A stretch of DNA of 64,000 bases from Chara braunii (GCA_003427395.1 BFEA01000345.1:1297907-1361906), one strand, 5' to 3'. Positions 23,256-34,060 are shown, counted from the first letter of the stretch. The notes: generated by a model not told the origin, from the sequence alone. Made by a program: numbers and translations.

Positions 23256-23256
23256 T

Positions 23257-23268
23257 TGGTATCAGAGC
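23257..23268 (+). other. Element E primer-binding site
   Basis: Exact TGGTATCAGAGC, complementary to the 3' end of initiator-Met tRNA. Confidence 0.95.
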
Positions 23269-23412
23269 TGGTACCCGCTATTCCACGAGCGTTCGTCGTG
23301 TGCCGCAGGGAGAGCTACACACCATAGCCAAAGTAGCCATCGGAGGAGAAGTCCGCCATAGCGGACCCAGAGGTTGAAGAAGCCGCCGCGCGCACCTGCA
23401 AAGAAGACCACG

Positions 23413-23457
<45 letters not shown>

Positions 23458-24608
23458 GCTTACCACGTACTTGCGTTGAAGACATTGCTACAGAGAGAGA
23501 GAGGGAGAGAGAGATGAGCGATACAAGTTTGGTTGTCACGTACCAGTGAAGTGTCCCCTGCAGTCCCACGAAGTAAAGAGGCGGCCATAGCTGAGGAGCT
23601 CGACCAAAGAGTAACGAAGGGGGTGAAAGAGAGGACAGAGGGGGAGACCGAGAAGGGTGAAAGAAGCCATAATCGAGGAGGTGAAAGGAGAGACTAAAAA
23701 AAAAAAAAAAAAAAGAGAAAAAAGATAGCTGGGGTGAAGGAGGCGGTGGCGAGTTAGAGAGAAGGAAGGAGAAGGGTGGCGACGAAGGAGGAGCTGACCA
23801 CTATAGCCGGAGCTGACCAGAGGAGTTGATCGGGCGTTGACCGGAGTTGACCGGAGTTGACCGGGCGCTGAGCCGAGTTGACCGGGTGTTGATCGGGAGT
23901 TGACCGGAGTTGATCGGGCGTTGATCGGAGTTGACCGGGTGATGATCGGGAGTTGACCGGTGGTTGACTGCAGCGTTGACCAAGGCATTGACCAAGACCG
24001 TTGACCACAACTTTGACCAAGTTGGGGCCGGTATAATCTCTTCAAGCCTTCAACCTATCCCCTCACCCTATTGATGTGCACACACCCTGTGGTACTTGCT
24101 GAGTCACGTCTGTTTCTCTCTTCTTTCTGCATCGAGTCTCTTCTGTCCAAGTGATAGGAACTCTTTGGATGAAGGATAGGGCCTTGTTGACCAAACCCGC
24201 ACGGGCTGAGTAGGGCTAAAGATTGTGTCTGACGGCTCGACTGTCCCGGAGGACACGAACCCTCCCAAGGACCGGTACTGACCGGCGGGCTGCTCGGTGT
24301 GGCACGGTAGGCCCAAAATCCGAGCTGTGGGCTGCACAACAGGTCGTCTAAGTCTTGAGAAGACCTGCTGATCGTGTCGTCCTCTCTGCGACGTTAAAGA
24401 ATTCCTGAGGAGTTACAAGGGATCTCCTTAAATGCCTCCTGATCAGCAACAGGTCTTGTAGTGACAGCCTTAGAGTAGGTCTAGGCTCGAGACAGGATCC
24501 TGTCCGGATTTTGTAAGTCTTTAGACTGAGTCAGTAGGTTGTTTCAGTCAAGGGGTAGAGTCTAAGTGGTGAGGAGTGGAACCGTTGTCTGGTTGTTTAC
24601 CTAGCACC
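23269..24608 (+). other. Element E leader; no gene
   Basis: Between PBS and gag ATG. Holds a (GA)n tract near 23418-23452, a shorter one near 23488-23514, an A run near 23696-23715, the W-box array (separate entry) and several CCATAGC words (23322, 23356, 23585). No convincing coding sequence. Confidence 0.7.
23826..24019 (+). promoter_or_regulatory. Tandem W-box-like array (TTGACC/TTGATC)
   Basis: An 11-bp degenerate unit (GAGTTGACCGG / GCGTTGATCGG) repeats across this stretch. I count eleven TTGACC, one TTGACT and several TTGATC. TTGAC(C/T) is the core bound by plant WRKY factors, so the array could be a transcriptional enhancer; it could also be a neutral minisatellite. Confidence 0.6.
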
Positions 24609-25695
24609 ATGGTGGACGCGTGTAGTGGAAAGAGCACTACCCCACAGTCCGAGGCCGAGCAGGCTCGTATCAGGCTCGTATCAGGCGGCGAAGAAGAAGA
24701 AGTTAGAAGAAGAGATGATGAGGTCACGGAGAGAGAAGATGTTGCAGCTACAACAGGAGCAGGAAGAGAAGAGGAAGGCTGTCGAAGAAGAAGCAGCAGC
24801 AGAGGAGGAGGAAGCAGAAGAAGAACTCCTTGAAAGGAGGCGTGGGGGAGATAGAGGAGAGACCAGTGGCACGAAGGGAGAGGACACATGGATGGAGAAA
24901 AAAATTAGCGAGTGGGTAGCTAATTTATCGTTGGGAGAAGATGAAGAGGCACTGCTGTATGTGCCCCAGGAGGAGAGAGAAGCATTCGCCAAGGTATTGG
25001 AAATGATGGAGGACCCCCTGGAGCATCAGACAACTGAAGACGAAAAGAAGTTGGAGTGGAAGTTGCGTATGACGAGGGAGAAGAAGAGGAGGAGGGAGGA
25101 AGCCAACCGAGTGGCTAGAGAGGTGGAGAGAGTCCGGGCATGCAGACAGGAGATGCAGGCACAGGCAAAACCCCCTGCAAAGTTAGATAAGATTATAGGA
25201 GGTCCTTAGTGAGGCGTGGCTTGAGGAGCATCAGGCCAATAAGGGTCAAGGTGTGACCCTCTGGTCGGGCTTTAGAGAGTTTGCGCGCAACGTGGTGACC
25301 CACGTCGGGACCAAGGTTAAGAGATTGAAGGAAGGCGTAGATAAGTTCTGCACAAACGCCATTGAAAGCGCCAAAGTAGTGGCCACGGCAGAGGCCACGT
25401 CACGGCCCCGCAAGGAGCCTGTAAAGCTCAAATTCCCTGACGCTTATAGCGGGAAGAAGGACGATAGCTTTGATAACTGGGAGGCCAATATCAATACATA
25501 CATATATCTGCAGCATATCGCCCCCGAGGAGCAAGTCCTCGTGGCCTTCCATGCAATGAAAGACGAATCAGCCAGCTTTCCCGGGTCCCTTGCGTGCGCC
25601 GCTGATTGCGAGCATAACATGATCGCGTATTCTAGGCTTACCCCTCTCTCCACTTTCCTCAAACTCCTGCGTGAGAGGTTCGCTGACGTCACGAG
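24609..25695 (+). pseudogene. Element E gag, N-terminal part
   Basis: The ATG at 24609 has good eukaryotic context (accATGG). After about 20 residues the frame shifts into a highly charged Glu/Lys/Arg coiled coil ('EEEMMRSRREKMLQLQQEQ' and 'EKKRRREEANRVAREVERV'), ending at a stop at 25209. A capsid-like block follows ('LKFPDAYSGKKDDSFDNWEA', 'INTYIYLQHIAPEEQVLVAF'), breaking off after 'LLRERFADVTRG'. The same domain order is seen in element D. The continuation is at about 27478. Confidence 0.82.
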
Positions 25696-25902
25696 GGGGA
25701 TCTCCATCTTGCCCACGCGGAGATAGCCTACAACCACGCCGTCTCGCCAGCCACGGGGATGTCCCCTTACTATTGCGACCTCGGCTATCACCCGCGTGTT
25801 CCCGCGAACTTCCTTCGACCGTCCCAGATGCACCCCGACACGAGTTGTCCCGCGCTGGATGATTGGGTTGCACACATGACGTCGATTATGAAGACCGCAC
25901 AT
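25696..25902 (+). pseudogene. Foreign integrase fragment inserted in element E gag
   Basis: Translates to '(H)AEIAYNHAVSPATGMSPYY' and 'CDLGYHPRVPANFLRP', the segment after the integrase core Glu in gypsy elements ('AYN..H..TG.SP....G..PR'). It replaces gag sequence at the junction and runs into the assembly gap. Too short to assign to a family; not equivalent to any integrase copy in this window. Confidence 0.7.
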
Positions 25903-26457
25903 NNNNNNNNNNNNNNNNNNNNNNNNNNNNNNNNNNNNNNNNNNNNNNNNNNNNNNNNNNNNNNNNNNNNNNNNNNNNNNNNNNNNNNNNNNNNNNNNNN
26001 NNNNNNNNNNNNNNNNNNNNNNNNNNNNNNNNNNNNNNNNNNNNNNNNNNNNNNNNNNNNNNNNNNNNNNNNNNNNNNNNNNNNNNNNNNNNNNNNNNNN
26101 NNNNNNNNNNNNNNNNNNNNNNNNNNNNNNNNNNNNNNNNNNNNNNNNNNNNNNNNNNNNNNNNNNNNNNNNNNNNNNNNNNNNNNNNNNNNNNNNNNNN
26201 NNNNNNNNNNNNNNNNNNNNNNNNNNNNNNNNNNNNNNNNNNNNNNNNNNNNNNNNNNNNNNNNNNNNNNNNNNNNNNNNNNNNNNNNNNNNNNNNNNNN
26301 NNNNNNNNNNNNNNNNNNNNNNNNNNNNNNNNNNNNNNNNNNNNNNNNNNNNNNNNNNNNNNNNNNNNNNNNNNNNNNNNNNNNNNNNNNNNNNNNNNNN
26401 NNNNNNNNNNNNNNNNNNNNNNNNNNNNNNNNNNNNNNNNNNNNNNNNNNNNNNNNN
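25903..26457. other. Assembly gap (555 N)
   Basis: Unknown sequence inside the insertion that splits element E gag. Confidence 0.95.
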
Positions 26458-27344
26458 GGGTCATTGGTTCTGTTCGCTCCCAGTTCCCTACCCTCATTGA
26501 GCCTGATGACATGTGTTTTCCCCTGTCACTATGTGTGGATGCCCTTAGGAGTTTTCGACCCCTAGGCTGCATTCGCCACCCTCAGAGACCATCCCACCCT
26601 TTGGTGTGCGACACACTTCTCATGTGACATATGGTTGTCTTGTTGATTGCTTTGTTGCTCTCAGACTGAGGCTACTGCCTCCGACATTTCTAGGATTTAG
26701 CTGTTCTGCTTTTGCTGTTCTTAGGACTTTTCTAGTCCGACGTTTCTAGTCAGTTGTTACCAGACTGAGGCTAGTGCCTCCAACATTCTAGGATCTAGTT
26801 GTCACTACTTTTTGCTTTCCTAGGACATGTATGTTAGTTAGTTGCTCCTACTTTCACTTAGGCTGTTAGCTGTGACATTGCTGTTTTGTGACATTTTATA
26901 TCCTAGGTTGCATTGCATGGACTTAGCATGGAGCTTGCTCCGCATCCTAGACTACTCAGGTTTTCTTTTCTTTGGTAGAGTTCCGCTTCTTGGCGGAAGC
27001 ATGTTTGTATCTAGGCGATCCATCACAGGCTGAGGATCGTGTAGCGGACCTCGGGTTGGCCTGTGAGACCAGCCCCTTGGCCTGTTCTCACAGGCTTGTG
27101 TTATATTCTGGGTAGGCCAGTCCAGGCCGGTACCTCTGTCGGTACCAGCCAGTCCAGTCCAGTCCCGTCAGTCCGCTAGGGTATACCCCAACCGTTGTCT
27201 GTTTTCAGTCTCATTCCTCACTTGCACATTTTGGAGTACGTGCGTTGGAGTCTTGCGTGGGGAGCTGCGTTGTGCCATCTTGCTCCCCCTTCTTCCTCCA
27301 TCTCCATCTCTGTCACTAGCGGAGCACCACACCTGGTGGGTCCG
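26458..27344. other. Unassigned insert sequence with about 100-bp degenerate duplication; no gene
   Basis: Part of the insertion in element E gag. 'cagactgaggcta.tgcctcc.acatt' followed by 'ctaggat.tag' occurs near 26663 and 26761. No supported coding region, LTR ends or PBS recognised. Confidence 0.5.
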
Positions 27345-27470
27345 CTACAACAGGTGAGAGTCTCGAAAAACCTGATCATTACGATTTGTCCACAAAACAC
27401 CAAAAATGATCCCTCTTACCACTTGTGCGATATATCCCCAGCCAGCATCGCACAATCTCGAAAGTGCCGT
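27345..27470 (-). pseudogene. Possible LINE ORF2 C-terminal fragment
   Basis: Minus strand gives 'VVRGIIFGVLWTNRNDQVF', resembling the 'W..RN..(V/I)F' motif downstream of RT in plant LINEs. Very short, and overlaps the point where gag resumes, so it may be chance. Confidence 0.3.
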
Positions 27471-27477
27471 CCTGATC

Positions 27478-28310
27478 TGGGCCTCAGACAAACTCCAAAC
27501 TATCCACTCGCGACAGTGGAGGAGTGCGCGAGCACTCAAAGCTGTCATGGACAACGTGGTAGCCGTCCCAGACCACGGGGGCACTGAGATCCAGTTGGTC
27601 CAATTGTTTTATCGTGCCATGCCAGAGCCCTTGTGAGGGCATTTCTTCGACAAGACCCAATAGGCCAACATAACGTACGATGCGTTAAATAGAGAAGTGG
27701 CCCTGTTCGAGGCCAAGTCTATGGCAGTTTCCACTTTTTGGCATAAAGACCTAGATAAGGGCAAAAAGTGGAAATGTCGTACCATCTCTGGCCAAGTTAG
27801 GGCCAAGGATCATTTGATCCTTACTTTAGACGAAGGTGGTACAGACGAGGTCCCCTACAGTCAGATTGAGTGGGGGCTCGAGGAGGAGGACAGCACCGTG
27901 GGCCAGCGGAGGACCTATGTTGCTGTCGCGGTCGGAGGGAGGCCGCAAAGTAGAGGAGGAGGCCAGGGCCAAAGGGGCCAGGCCACGAGAGGTCGAGGAC
28001 CGGGTGCACAGGGGGTTGGTGGTCAAGGGAACCGTCAACAGGGAGGTAGGGGTCAAGGTCCCCCGCCAAATCGTCAAGGTCCCAGTCGGTCCCCGCAGCG
28101 ACGAGGTGGAGGATCACCTCAAAGGAGAGGAGGTTGGCACCCAGGTTGGCCACACGGCCGGCCTTGGAAAGATCTGGGTCTGGATCAGAAAGTGACTAGA
28201 AAGTGTGGCAGCAGCGTATGGAGCAGGGGCAGTGCATTTACTTTGGTGACCCTTCCCATATTGCTAAATATTGTCCTAAGTATAGGCAGGCCTGATGGGC
28301 TGCCCAGGAG
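27478..28310 (+). pseudogene. Element E gag, C-terminal part with RGG tail and altered zinc knuckle
   Basis: Gag resumes at 'ASDKLQTIHSRQWRSARALK', with stops near 27636 and 27661 followed by 'LFEAKSMAVSTFWHKDLDKG'. An Arg/Gly/Gln-rich tail follows ('GGGQGQRGQATRGRGPGAQ'), likely RNA-binding. After a frame change, a zinc knuckle at 28233-28274 reads C-I-Y-F-G-D-P-S-H-I-A-K-Y-C: the second cysteine is phenylalanine. Element D has serine at the same place. Confidence 0.8.
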
Positions 28311-28440
28311 TCAAAAGGCAGCCGCCGGTAGGGGTTTGCAACGGCCCCTACTATTAGGCCATGTGGGGAAGCGAGCGCGCGCGTACAGGAAACTCCCACA
28401 CCACATGCGCCTTCGACAGAGGTTGCAGGCCCGTGCCTAG

Positions 28441-28860
28441 TTAGCTGTCCAGAGACTGCTTGTTTGTTGTTATTTTGCTGTTAATTAAAGTCAAGAAAGT
28501 AGCCCATTTTTCTTACTTAAATTGCATTGCCCCCAACTTGGGGGCAACGATCACCAATGTCTCTTAATATACGTGAGCTTATATAATATACGTTGGCAAA
28601 AGAAAAGCCCCGAATTCGCAGTCCGGGGATGCACGTTGTGCATACTAATAATGATTAGGACATGTATGTTGAAATAGGTCATTATTTTTTCATTCTTAGC
28701 ATTTTTGTTGCATTAGCCTACAAAAAAAATAATCTATCTTTTTTTTGTTCACTTTACTTTCTCGTTTTAACCATCTGTTTTTTTAGCTTTTTGTTTTGTT
28801 ATGTTTCTTCTGATATGTTAGCGTCTCTCTAGGCACTTCCCTCACAGGCGTGGCAAAAGA
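28441..28860 (+). other. AT-rich gag-pol interval with clustered hairpins; no gene
   Basis: A 21-bp palindrome at 28527-28547 (TTGCCCCCAA, one C, TTGGGGGCAA), then CCCCG/CGGGG arms at 28608-28612 and 28624-28628, then ATGCAC/GTGCAT arms at 28629-28643. Element D has no comparable interval. Could be a small foldback insertion or a structured RNA region. Confidence 0.6.
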
Positions 28861-28868
28861 GTTGAAGG

Positions 28869-29289
28869 AGAGGATGCCAACCTGGGCCAAAATGAAGAAA
28901 GAGAGTAAGGGGCAGCTAGTGTTAGTTGATGTAGAAGTTTTTAGGAGCAGAGTAGGGGGCCCTTATAGATTCAGGGGCTACGCGTAGTTATATTAGCCGT
29001 AAAGCGCTAAAGAAGTTGAGGCTAGGATTGGAAGTCCCCAAAGTTAGAAGACCCCATAGTTAGTGTCCTCGCAGACAACCGCACTATGCGTGTTGAGGAC
29101 TACGTAGAGGGAGTCCAGGCGTATTTCCGCCTAGAGAAAGATGGGAAGGTGGAGAAAGTTCTCCATTCCCTGCCTCCCCTCATTCAGGATGACCTTCCAT
29201 TCAACATAGTCCTAGACATGGACTGGGGAGAGGCAACAGGGGCCACAGTCCACTTGAGAGAGCATGAGTGTAGGCTCCCGAGTCCGTAA
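28869..29289 (+). pseudogene. Element E aspartic protease
   Basis: 'MPTWAKMKKESKGQLVLVDV' starts in one frame; after a one-base shift near 28955 the active site reads 'ALIDSGATRSYISRKALKK', with the DSGA motif intact (Asp codon at 28968). A further frame change leads to 'MRVEDYVEGVQAYFRLEKDG' and 'LPFNIVLDMDWGEATGATV', the C-terminal lobe. Two frameshifts make it non-functional as it stands. Confidence 0.82.
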
Positions 29290-29442
29290 GGCGAGGTTAG
29301 GATTGCCCGCCTGCATGTGTATGGAGTAGATAACTCCTTGGCACATTGCTGTCTCAGTGCTCCCGCGTTTGCGCGATTAATGAAACAGGAGCAACTAGAG
29401 GATCAGGTCTTCGTAGTGTATGTTTGACCTGTTACTGAGCCT

Positions 29443-30388
29443 ATGGAAGAGGATAGTCCGATGGATCCAGCTATTGCCAAGTTGCTAGAGGAGTTCAAAG
29501 ATTTAACAGAGTCGCCGATAGGAGTAGTGTCGCGGCAGATCCAGCACAGTATAGAGATAGAGCCTGGCAGTAGGACTCCTAAGGGAGCAATTTACAGGAT
29601 GTCCCCCAGGGAGTTAGAGGAGCTGCACAAGCAATAGGATGAGCTCCTTGAGAAAGGTTGGATTAGGCCCACTTCGTCTCCTTTTGGAGCACCAGTTTTG
29701 TTTGTCCCCAATAAGGAAGGAGAGTTGCGTATGTGTATAGACTATAGGGGTCTGAATGTGATCATCGTAAAGAATGTTGAGCCACTGCCTAGAATTGACG
29801 ATCTTTTAGATGGGCTGCATATATTTCTTGAAGATCGATTTAAAGTTTGGATACCATCAGATAGAGGTCCACCCTGATGACCAGTACAAGACTGCTTTCC
29901 GGACTAGATATGGGCATTGTGAGTTCATAGTGATGCCCTTTGGACTGACCAACGCGCCTGCTACATTCCAACGCTGTATGAATGAACTGGTTAGGTCGTG
30001 GTTAGATCGATTTGTCGTAGTGTATTTAGACGACATCTTAGTCTTCAGTAGGACCCTCCAAGAGCACCAGGGTCATTTGAGGCAGGTCTTGGAGAAGCTG
30101 AGAGAGGCTAACTTCAAATTCAACGCGAAGAGGTGCAAGTGGGCCAAGACACAGGTCTTGTACTTGGGTCACGTGTTAGACGGAGATGGCATTAAGCCTG
30201 AGGACAGTAAGATAGCGGCGATTAGAGATTGGCTGACGCCCCGCACATTGACTGAGTTGCGGTCATTCCTAGGTCTGGCTAACTACTATAGGAAGTTCGT
30301 GAGGAACTTCTCGACTATCACCGCTCCCCTTCGCAGGTTACTCAAGAAAGAGGCAATCTGGCAGTGGGAGACTGCACGTCTGCGCTAA
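29443..30388 (+). pseudogene. Element E reverse transcriptase
   Basis: 'SPIGVVSRQIQHSIEIEPGS' and 'AIYRMSPRELEELHKQ', stop at 29635, then '[18 protein letters not shown]', '[14 protein letters not shown]', a small frame change near 29815, and '[19 protein letters not shown]', 'VMPFGLTNAPATFQRCMNEL', 'VVVYLDDILVFSRTL'. Connection: 'LRSFLGLANYYRKFVRNFS'. The YLDD active site is intact. A frameshift near 30380 leads to RNase H. Confidence 0.88.
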
Positions 30389-30864
30389 AGAAGTTAAAGC
30401 GCGCGTTGATAGAATACCCTGTCCTCAAAGTAGAAGATCCGTCCTTGCCATTTGTCGTCACCACGGATGCTAGTCATTATGGTATAGGCGCCGTGTTACA
30501 GCAGGACGACGACAATGGCTATAGACCCGTAGAGTTCATGTCAACGAGGATGCCCTCAGAGAAGGTAGCTACATCGACGTACGAGAGGGAACTCTACTCT
30601 CTCAAGCAGGCTTTAGAGCACTGGAAGCATTACCTGCTTGGGAGGCACTTCAAAGTGTACTCGAACCACGAGACTCTGAGGTGGCTGAAGACACAGGCCA
30701 AAATGACACCTAAGTTGACTAGGTGGGCCGCTGAGATAGTCCAATACGACTTCGAGCTCAAACCTGTTAAAGGCAAATACAATGTAGTTGCGGATGCTCT
30801 AAGTAGGAGACCAGACTACTTTGGAGCTATAGTTCACTATCTGGACATAGGGAGTGACCTGTAG
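30389..30864 (+). pseudogene. Element E RNase H
   Basis: 'LPFVVTTDASHYGIGAVLQQ' carries the first Asp, 'STYERELYSLKQALEHWKHY' the Glu, 'RHFKVYSNHETLRWL' replaces the usual SDH with SNH (the third acidic residue is lost), and 'VKGKYNVVADALSRRPDYFG' ends the domain. Stop at 30862. It would remove the RNA strand after first-strand synthesis. Confidence 0.85.
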
Positions 30865-31891
30865 GAAAAAGTTAGACAGGCGTATGTGCAGGACCCTATC
30901 TATGGTGACCTACTCAAGATAGTTAAGGAGGCCCCACATACCGAGCCAGATTACCGCATTACAGAGGGGTTGCTATTCGAGAAGACCAATGTAGTAGACA
31001 GCCTGTGCGTTCCTAACAGTGAGGAGTTTGATCCTAGGGGAATGCCATGACACAGAGGGACACTTCGGTTGGCTAATGACTCTAGCCAACCTGATGCATG
31101 CATATACGTGGCCAGGAATGAAAAACGACTGCATAGAGTATGTCCGTAGCTGTAAAGTTTGCCAAAGAAATAAGACCACTACCCGTGCCCCTCTAGGTCT
31201 TCTCAGACCCTTGCCTATTCCTAATTAGCCAGGAGATTCAGTGTCCATCGACTTTATGGACGCCGGCGTCAAGAGTAGGCACGATAAGAGCCAAGTCATG
31301 GTCATAGTTGATAGATTTAGCAAATATGTTGTTTTTGTTCCTTTGCCTGCAGAGGCACGCACCGAGCTAGTTATTCAGAAGTTCTTTGATTTTTGGGTTA
31401 GTGAGCATGGCGTCCCATTGTCGATTGTTAGTGATAGAGATACCCGCTTCATGAGCCAGAATTGGCAGGAACTGATGAAAGTCTACGGATCCAAGTTGAT
31501 GTCGTCTGGCCGCCATCCAGAGACTAACGGTCAGACCGAACAGATGAATAAGATCCTGCAGCAAGTTATGCGCATGTATATTAGACCCGATCAAGTCAAT
31601 TGGGACGAGATGTTGCCCAAGGTAGCCAGTGCGTACAATAACATTGTGCACTTGTCCACCTGTCGCACTCCCAATGAGTTGCACAAGTCCTTTAGCCCGC
31701 GTAGACCGTTTGAGGGACTTAACCGGGATCAGATTCGCAGGCTACCACCCGGTACCAGGGAGTTTGTGATACAGCACGAAAGAGAGCTAGCTACAGTTGT
31801 TGAGAACCTCAGGAAGGCCCGACATAGAATGATAGAACAAGCCAACAAGCACCGTCGCCCGTCGCAGTTCCAAGTAGGCGACTTAGTCTAG
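30865..31891 (+). pseudogene. Element E integrase zinc finger and core
   Basis: HHCC finger: 'GECHDTEGHFGWLMTLANL' and 'YVRSCKVCQRNKTTTR'. Core: first Asp in 'SIDFMDAGVKSRHDKSQ', second in 'SIVSDRDTRFMSQNW', Glu in 'ETNGQTEQMNKILQQV'. The 216-residue stretch 31241-31891 is the longest intact integrase block in this element. Stops at about 31228 and 31889. The DDE triad is complete. Confidence 0.87.
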
Positions 31892-32334
31892 ATCAAGTCC
31901 AAAGAGTTTGATCCTGAGGAAAACATCTCACAGAAGTTACTGCCCGCGTATAGAGGACCGTGGCCAGTTCTAGAAGTTAAGGGCGAAGAAGATGGGCCGT
32001 CCTACACCATAGAGATCCCAACACACCTCCACACCTACCTTGTATTTCATGCATCAAAGTTGTTGCCGTGTGTCACAAGTCAGCAGTTTCCATCTAGACG
32101 GTCCATGATCACTCCAGACATGGACGGAAGATACGACATTGACGGCATCGTAGGTGAAGATGTGTTTAGAACATGAGGTAGAGGTCGTCCACAGAAACAA
32201 TACAAGGTTCGATTTGCTTATCAGGAGCCAGAGGGCGACCGCTGGTTTACGAGAACAGAACTTCTAGAAACAGCTCCCGACATAGTTAAAGCCTATGAGA
32301 AAGATAAGAAGGGAAAAGGTCCTGCCTTGGACTG
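31892..32334 (+). pseudogene. Element E integrase SH3-like region and chromodomain-like tail
   Basis: Continues in frame after the stop at 31889: 'LLPAYRGPWPVLEVKGEEDG', 'IPTHLHTYLVFHASKLLP', 'RRSMITPDMDGRYDIDGIV', one stop near 32173, then 'YKVRFAYQEPEGDRWFTRTE' and 'LLETAPDIVKAYEKDKKG'. Ends at a stop at 32332-32334, shortly before the PPT. Confidence 0.82.
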
Positions 32335-32360
32335 AGTTATTCTCGGAGGACCTTGAAATT

Positions 32361-32373
32361 AGGCCGGTGGGAG
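32361..32373 (+). other. Element E polypurine tract
   Basis: Purine-rich GGCCGGTGGGAG directly before the LTR start TGAAACGG. Imperfect because of the CC and T, so moderate confidence. Confidence 0.6.
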
Positions 32374-33064
32374 TGAAACGGTTTTCACTTGTCAGCAGTA
32401 GCGAGTGCAGATCCCAGGGCTCGGTCCCTATTCATCACCTTTCCTGTGTACAATATTTGTGTCGACCCCGAGAGTTAAACTCGTGACCTGTGTATTTGTA
32501 ACAGTTGGTAGGCTGTCGTAGGGTCCGNAGGTNGCAGGGGTTCGATCTGTAGACCTGTCGAGTAGAGGTCTTAGGGAGTTCTAGAAGTCGTAGCTGTAGA
32601 GCTTCCGAAGAGTCAAGGTCGTAGCTGCTACAGTCCTGAAAGGTCAAGGTCGTAGCTGCTACAGTAGCGAAAGGCCAAGTCCATGGCCTTCCGGAAGGTC
32701 CTAGCAGTGGCCTTTCGAAGTTGCCCACGTTTAGGTTGAGGCAAGTGGGCAAGTGTGGAGTCTACCTATGCTGAGTCAGCAGTCCCAGTCCCAGTCAGTC
32801 CTAGTGCAGTCAAGCAAGTACCCCATGGGACTGTGTGCCCTATGGGCATGGGAAAGGGCCAGACCAACGAGCCACAAGAGTATAAATCAAAGGGCAGCGC
32901 CCAACCATTCATTCATTCCTGCGTGAGCCATGTGGAAGCGCTGCCACAACGACATGTGCGAGGTGGTCTGTAGTGAGCCCGAAGACGAAGTGGGCGAGAG
33001 AGAAGAATCTTAGCCATATCGATAGGTTAGCAGCGGCCATAGCCGCCATAGCTATAGATAGATG
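32374..33064 (+). repeat. Element E 3' LTR, truncated by element G
   Basis: Matches the first part of 22327-23255, diverging after 'ggccatagccgccata'. Its last 240 bp or so are missing; G starts at 33065. Single N bases at 32528 and 32533. Confidence 0.88.
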
Positions 33065-34043
33065 TGGCATACTGCATAGCCACACGGGCCTGCAGGGCCC
33101 GTCCCGCATTCTCAGCCTAAAAGCTTAGAAATAAGGGCTTACAGGCCCCGTGTCGTTTCAGCTTGAAAGACTGAAAACGAGGGCCTGCAGGCCCTATGCC
33201 GTTTCAGCCTGAAACAGGGCTTTTCAGCCCTGAGGCTTTTCAGCCTGAAACGGAGGGCCACTTTCGGGCCCTCGTAAGATCGACCTGCCCTAACACTCAG
33301 GCACCAAACCAGGGTTTCGGGAACAGGCTATTTTTGGCTTGTCCCCACGACAGCCTCAGCAGGAGCTGCACCGCCAGCCCCTGGATCGCCCTGGCATTGG
33401 CAAGAGCAGCCTCCTGAACTGCCTCGCCCTGCAGCTGCAGGGAGTCAGGAGGCAGGCCAAGTAGTACATAGGGAGTTCCCATGCACTTCACGGGTAGGTA
33501 GTCGGTCAGAGGCCGAGGCAGTAGTAGTCTTTAGGATTCGGCAGCAGCCCTCTAGAGGAGCGCTGCAGGGGCGCTAGTAGTCGTAGCAGTAGTCTTCAGC
33601 GCTGGGCGCTAGTAGAGGTAGAGGAGGTAAGAGAGAGAGATGGTTGGCGGAGGCCAGGGAGACTTACCTGTGGCGCCATAGCTCCAGCTTCATCTTCAAG
33701 GTACCTGCATCAAGGCGCCAACTTCACAGGTTAGTACCAGACAGAGACTGAGGGACTATTTGGGCCTGTGCCGAAGACTTGGTGTTGACAACATTCCCAT
33801 CTTCCCCTCTTCTACGTCTAACCCCTCTCTTCTTCGTCTGTGTATGGTTGGGGACTGGCGCATTCTTCCTGTGTGAGCGCCAGGCCCCTTCACACCATGG
33901 AGTGATGATGATGAGGCATGTTTGGGGCTGCATTGCAATATTGATTGTTCGGATCATTGGTGTCTAAGTCTTCCGCTACGCTATCTTGTACTTGTGAGAG
34001 AGGTCGGTTCTTGTTCTGGTCTGCACCGTTAAAGTATGCAACA
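33065..34043 (+). repeat. Element G 5' LTR
   Basis: Starts TGGCATACTGC and ends at about 34043, three bases before the PBS. Pairs with 58549-59657. Contains ACTTACCT (33662-33669) and CCATAGC (33676-33682). Confidence 0.9.
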
Positions 34044-34046
34044 GTT

Positions 34047-34060
34047 TGGTATCGGAGTGG
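34047..34060 (+). other. Element G primer-binding site
   Basis: TGGTATCGGAGTGG, a variant of the initiator-Met tRNA PBS. Confidence 0.85.

Larger units (their letters stand above)
22327..33064 (+). mobile_element. Element E: Ty3/gypsy element with RGG-rich gag, 3' LTR truncated
   Basis: 5' LTR, perfect initiator-Met PBS, long leader, gag, protease, RT, RNase H, integrase, chromodomain-like tail, PPT and 689 bp of 3' LTR, all on the plus strand. The 3' LTR stops at 33064 where element G begins. Gag is interrupted by foreign sequence (about 25696-27470). Most domains have stops or frameshifts, but the catalytic motifs of protease, RT and integrase are intact. Confidence 0.92.

Noticed and set aside
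23315-23569. ORFs of serine/leucine repeats at 23278-23569
   Set aside because: Produced by the (GA)n/(TC)n microsatellite.
25759-26627. Long ORFs of more than 200 residues across 25759-26627 on both strands
   Set aside because: Almost entirely translated from N; an artefact of the 555-N gap.
32540-32560. tRNA-like B box 'ggggttcgatc' in the element E LTR
   Set aside because: No A box, cloverleaf or terminator at the right distance; present in both LTR copies as ordinary LTR sequence.
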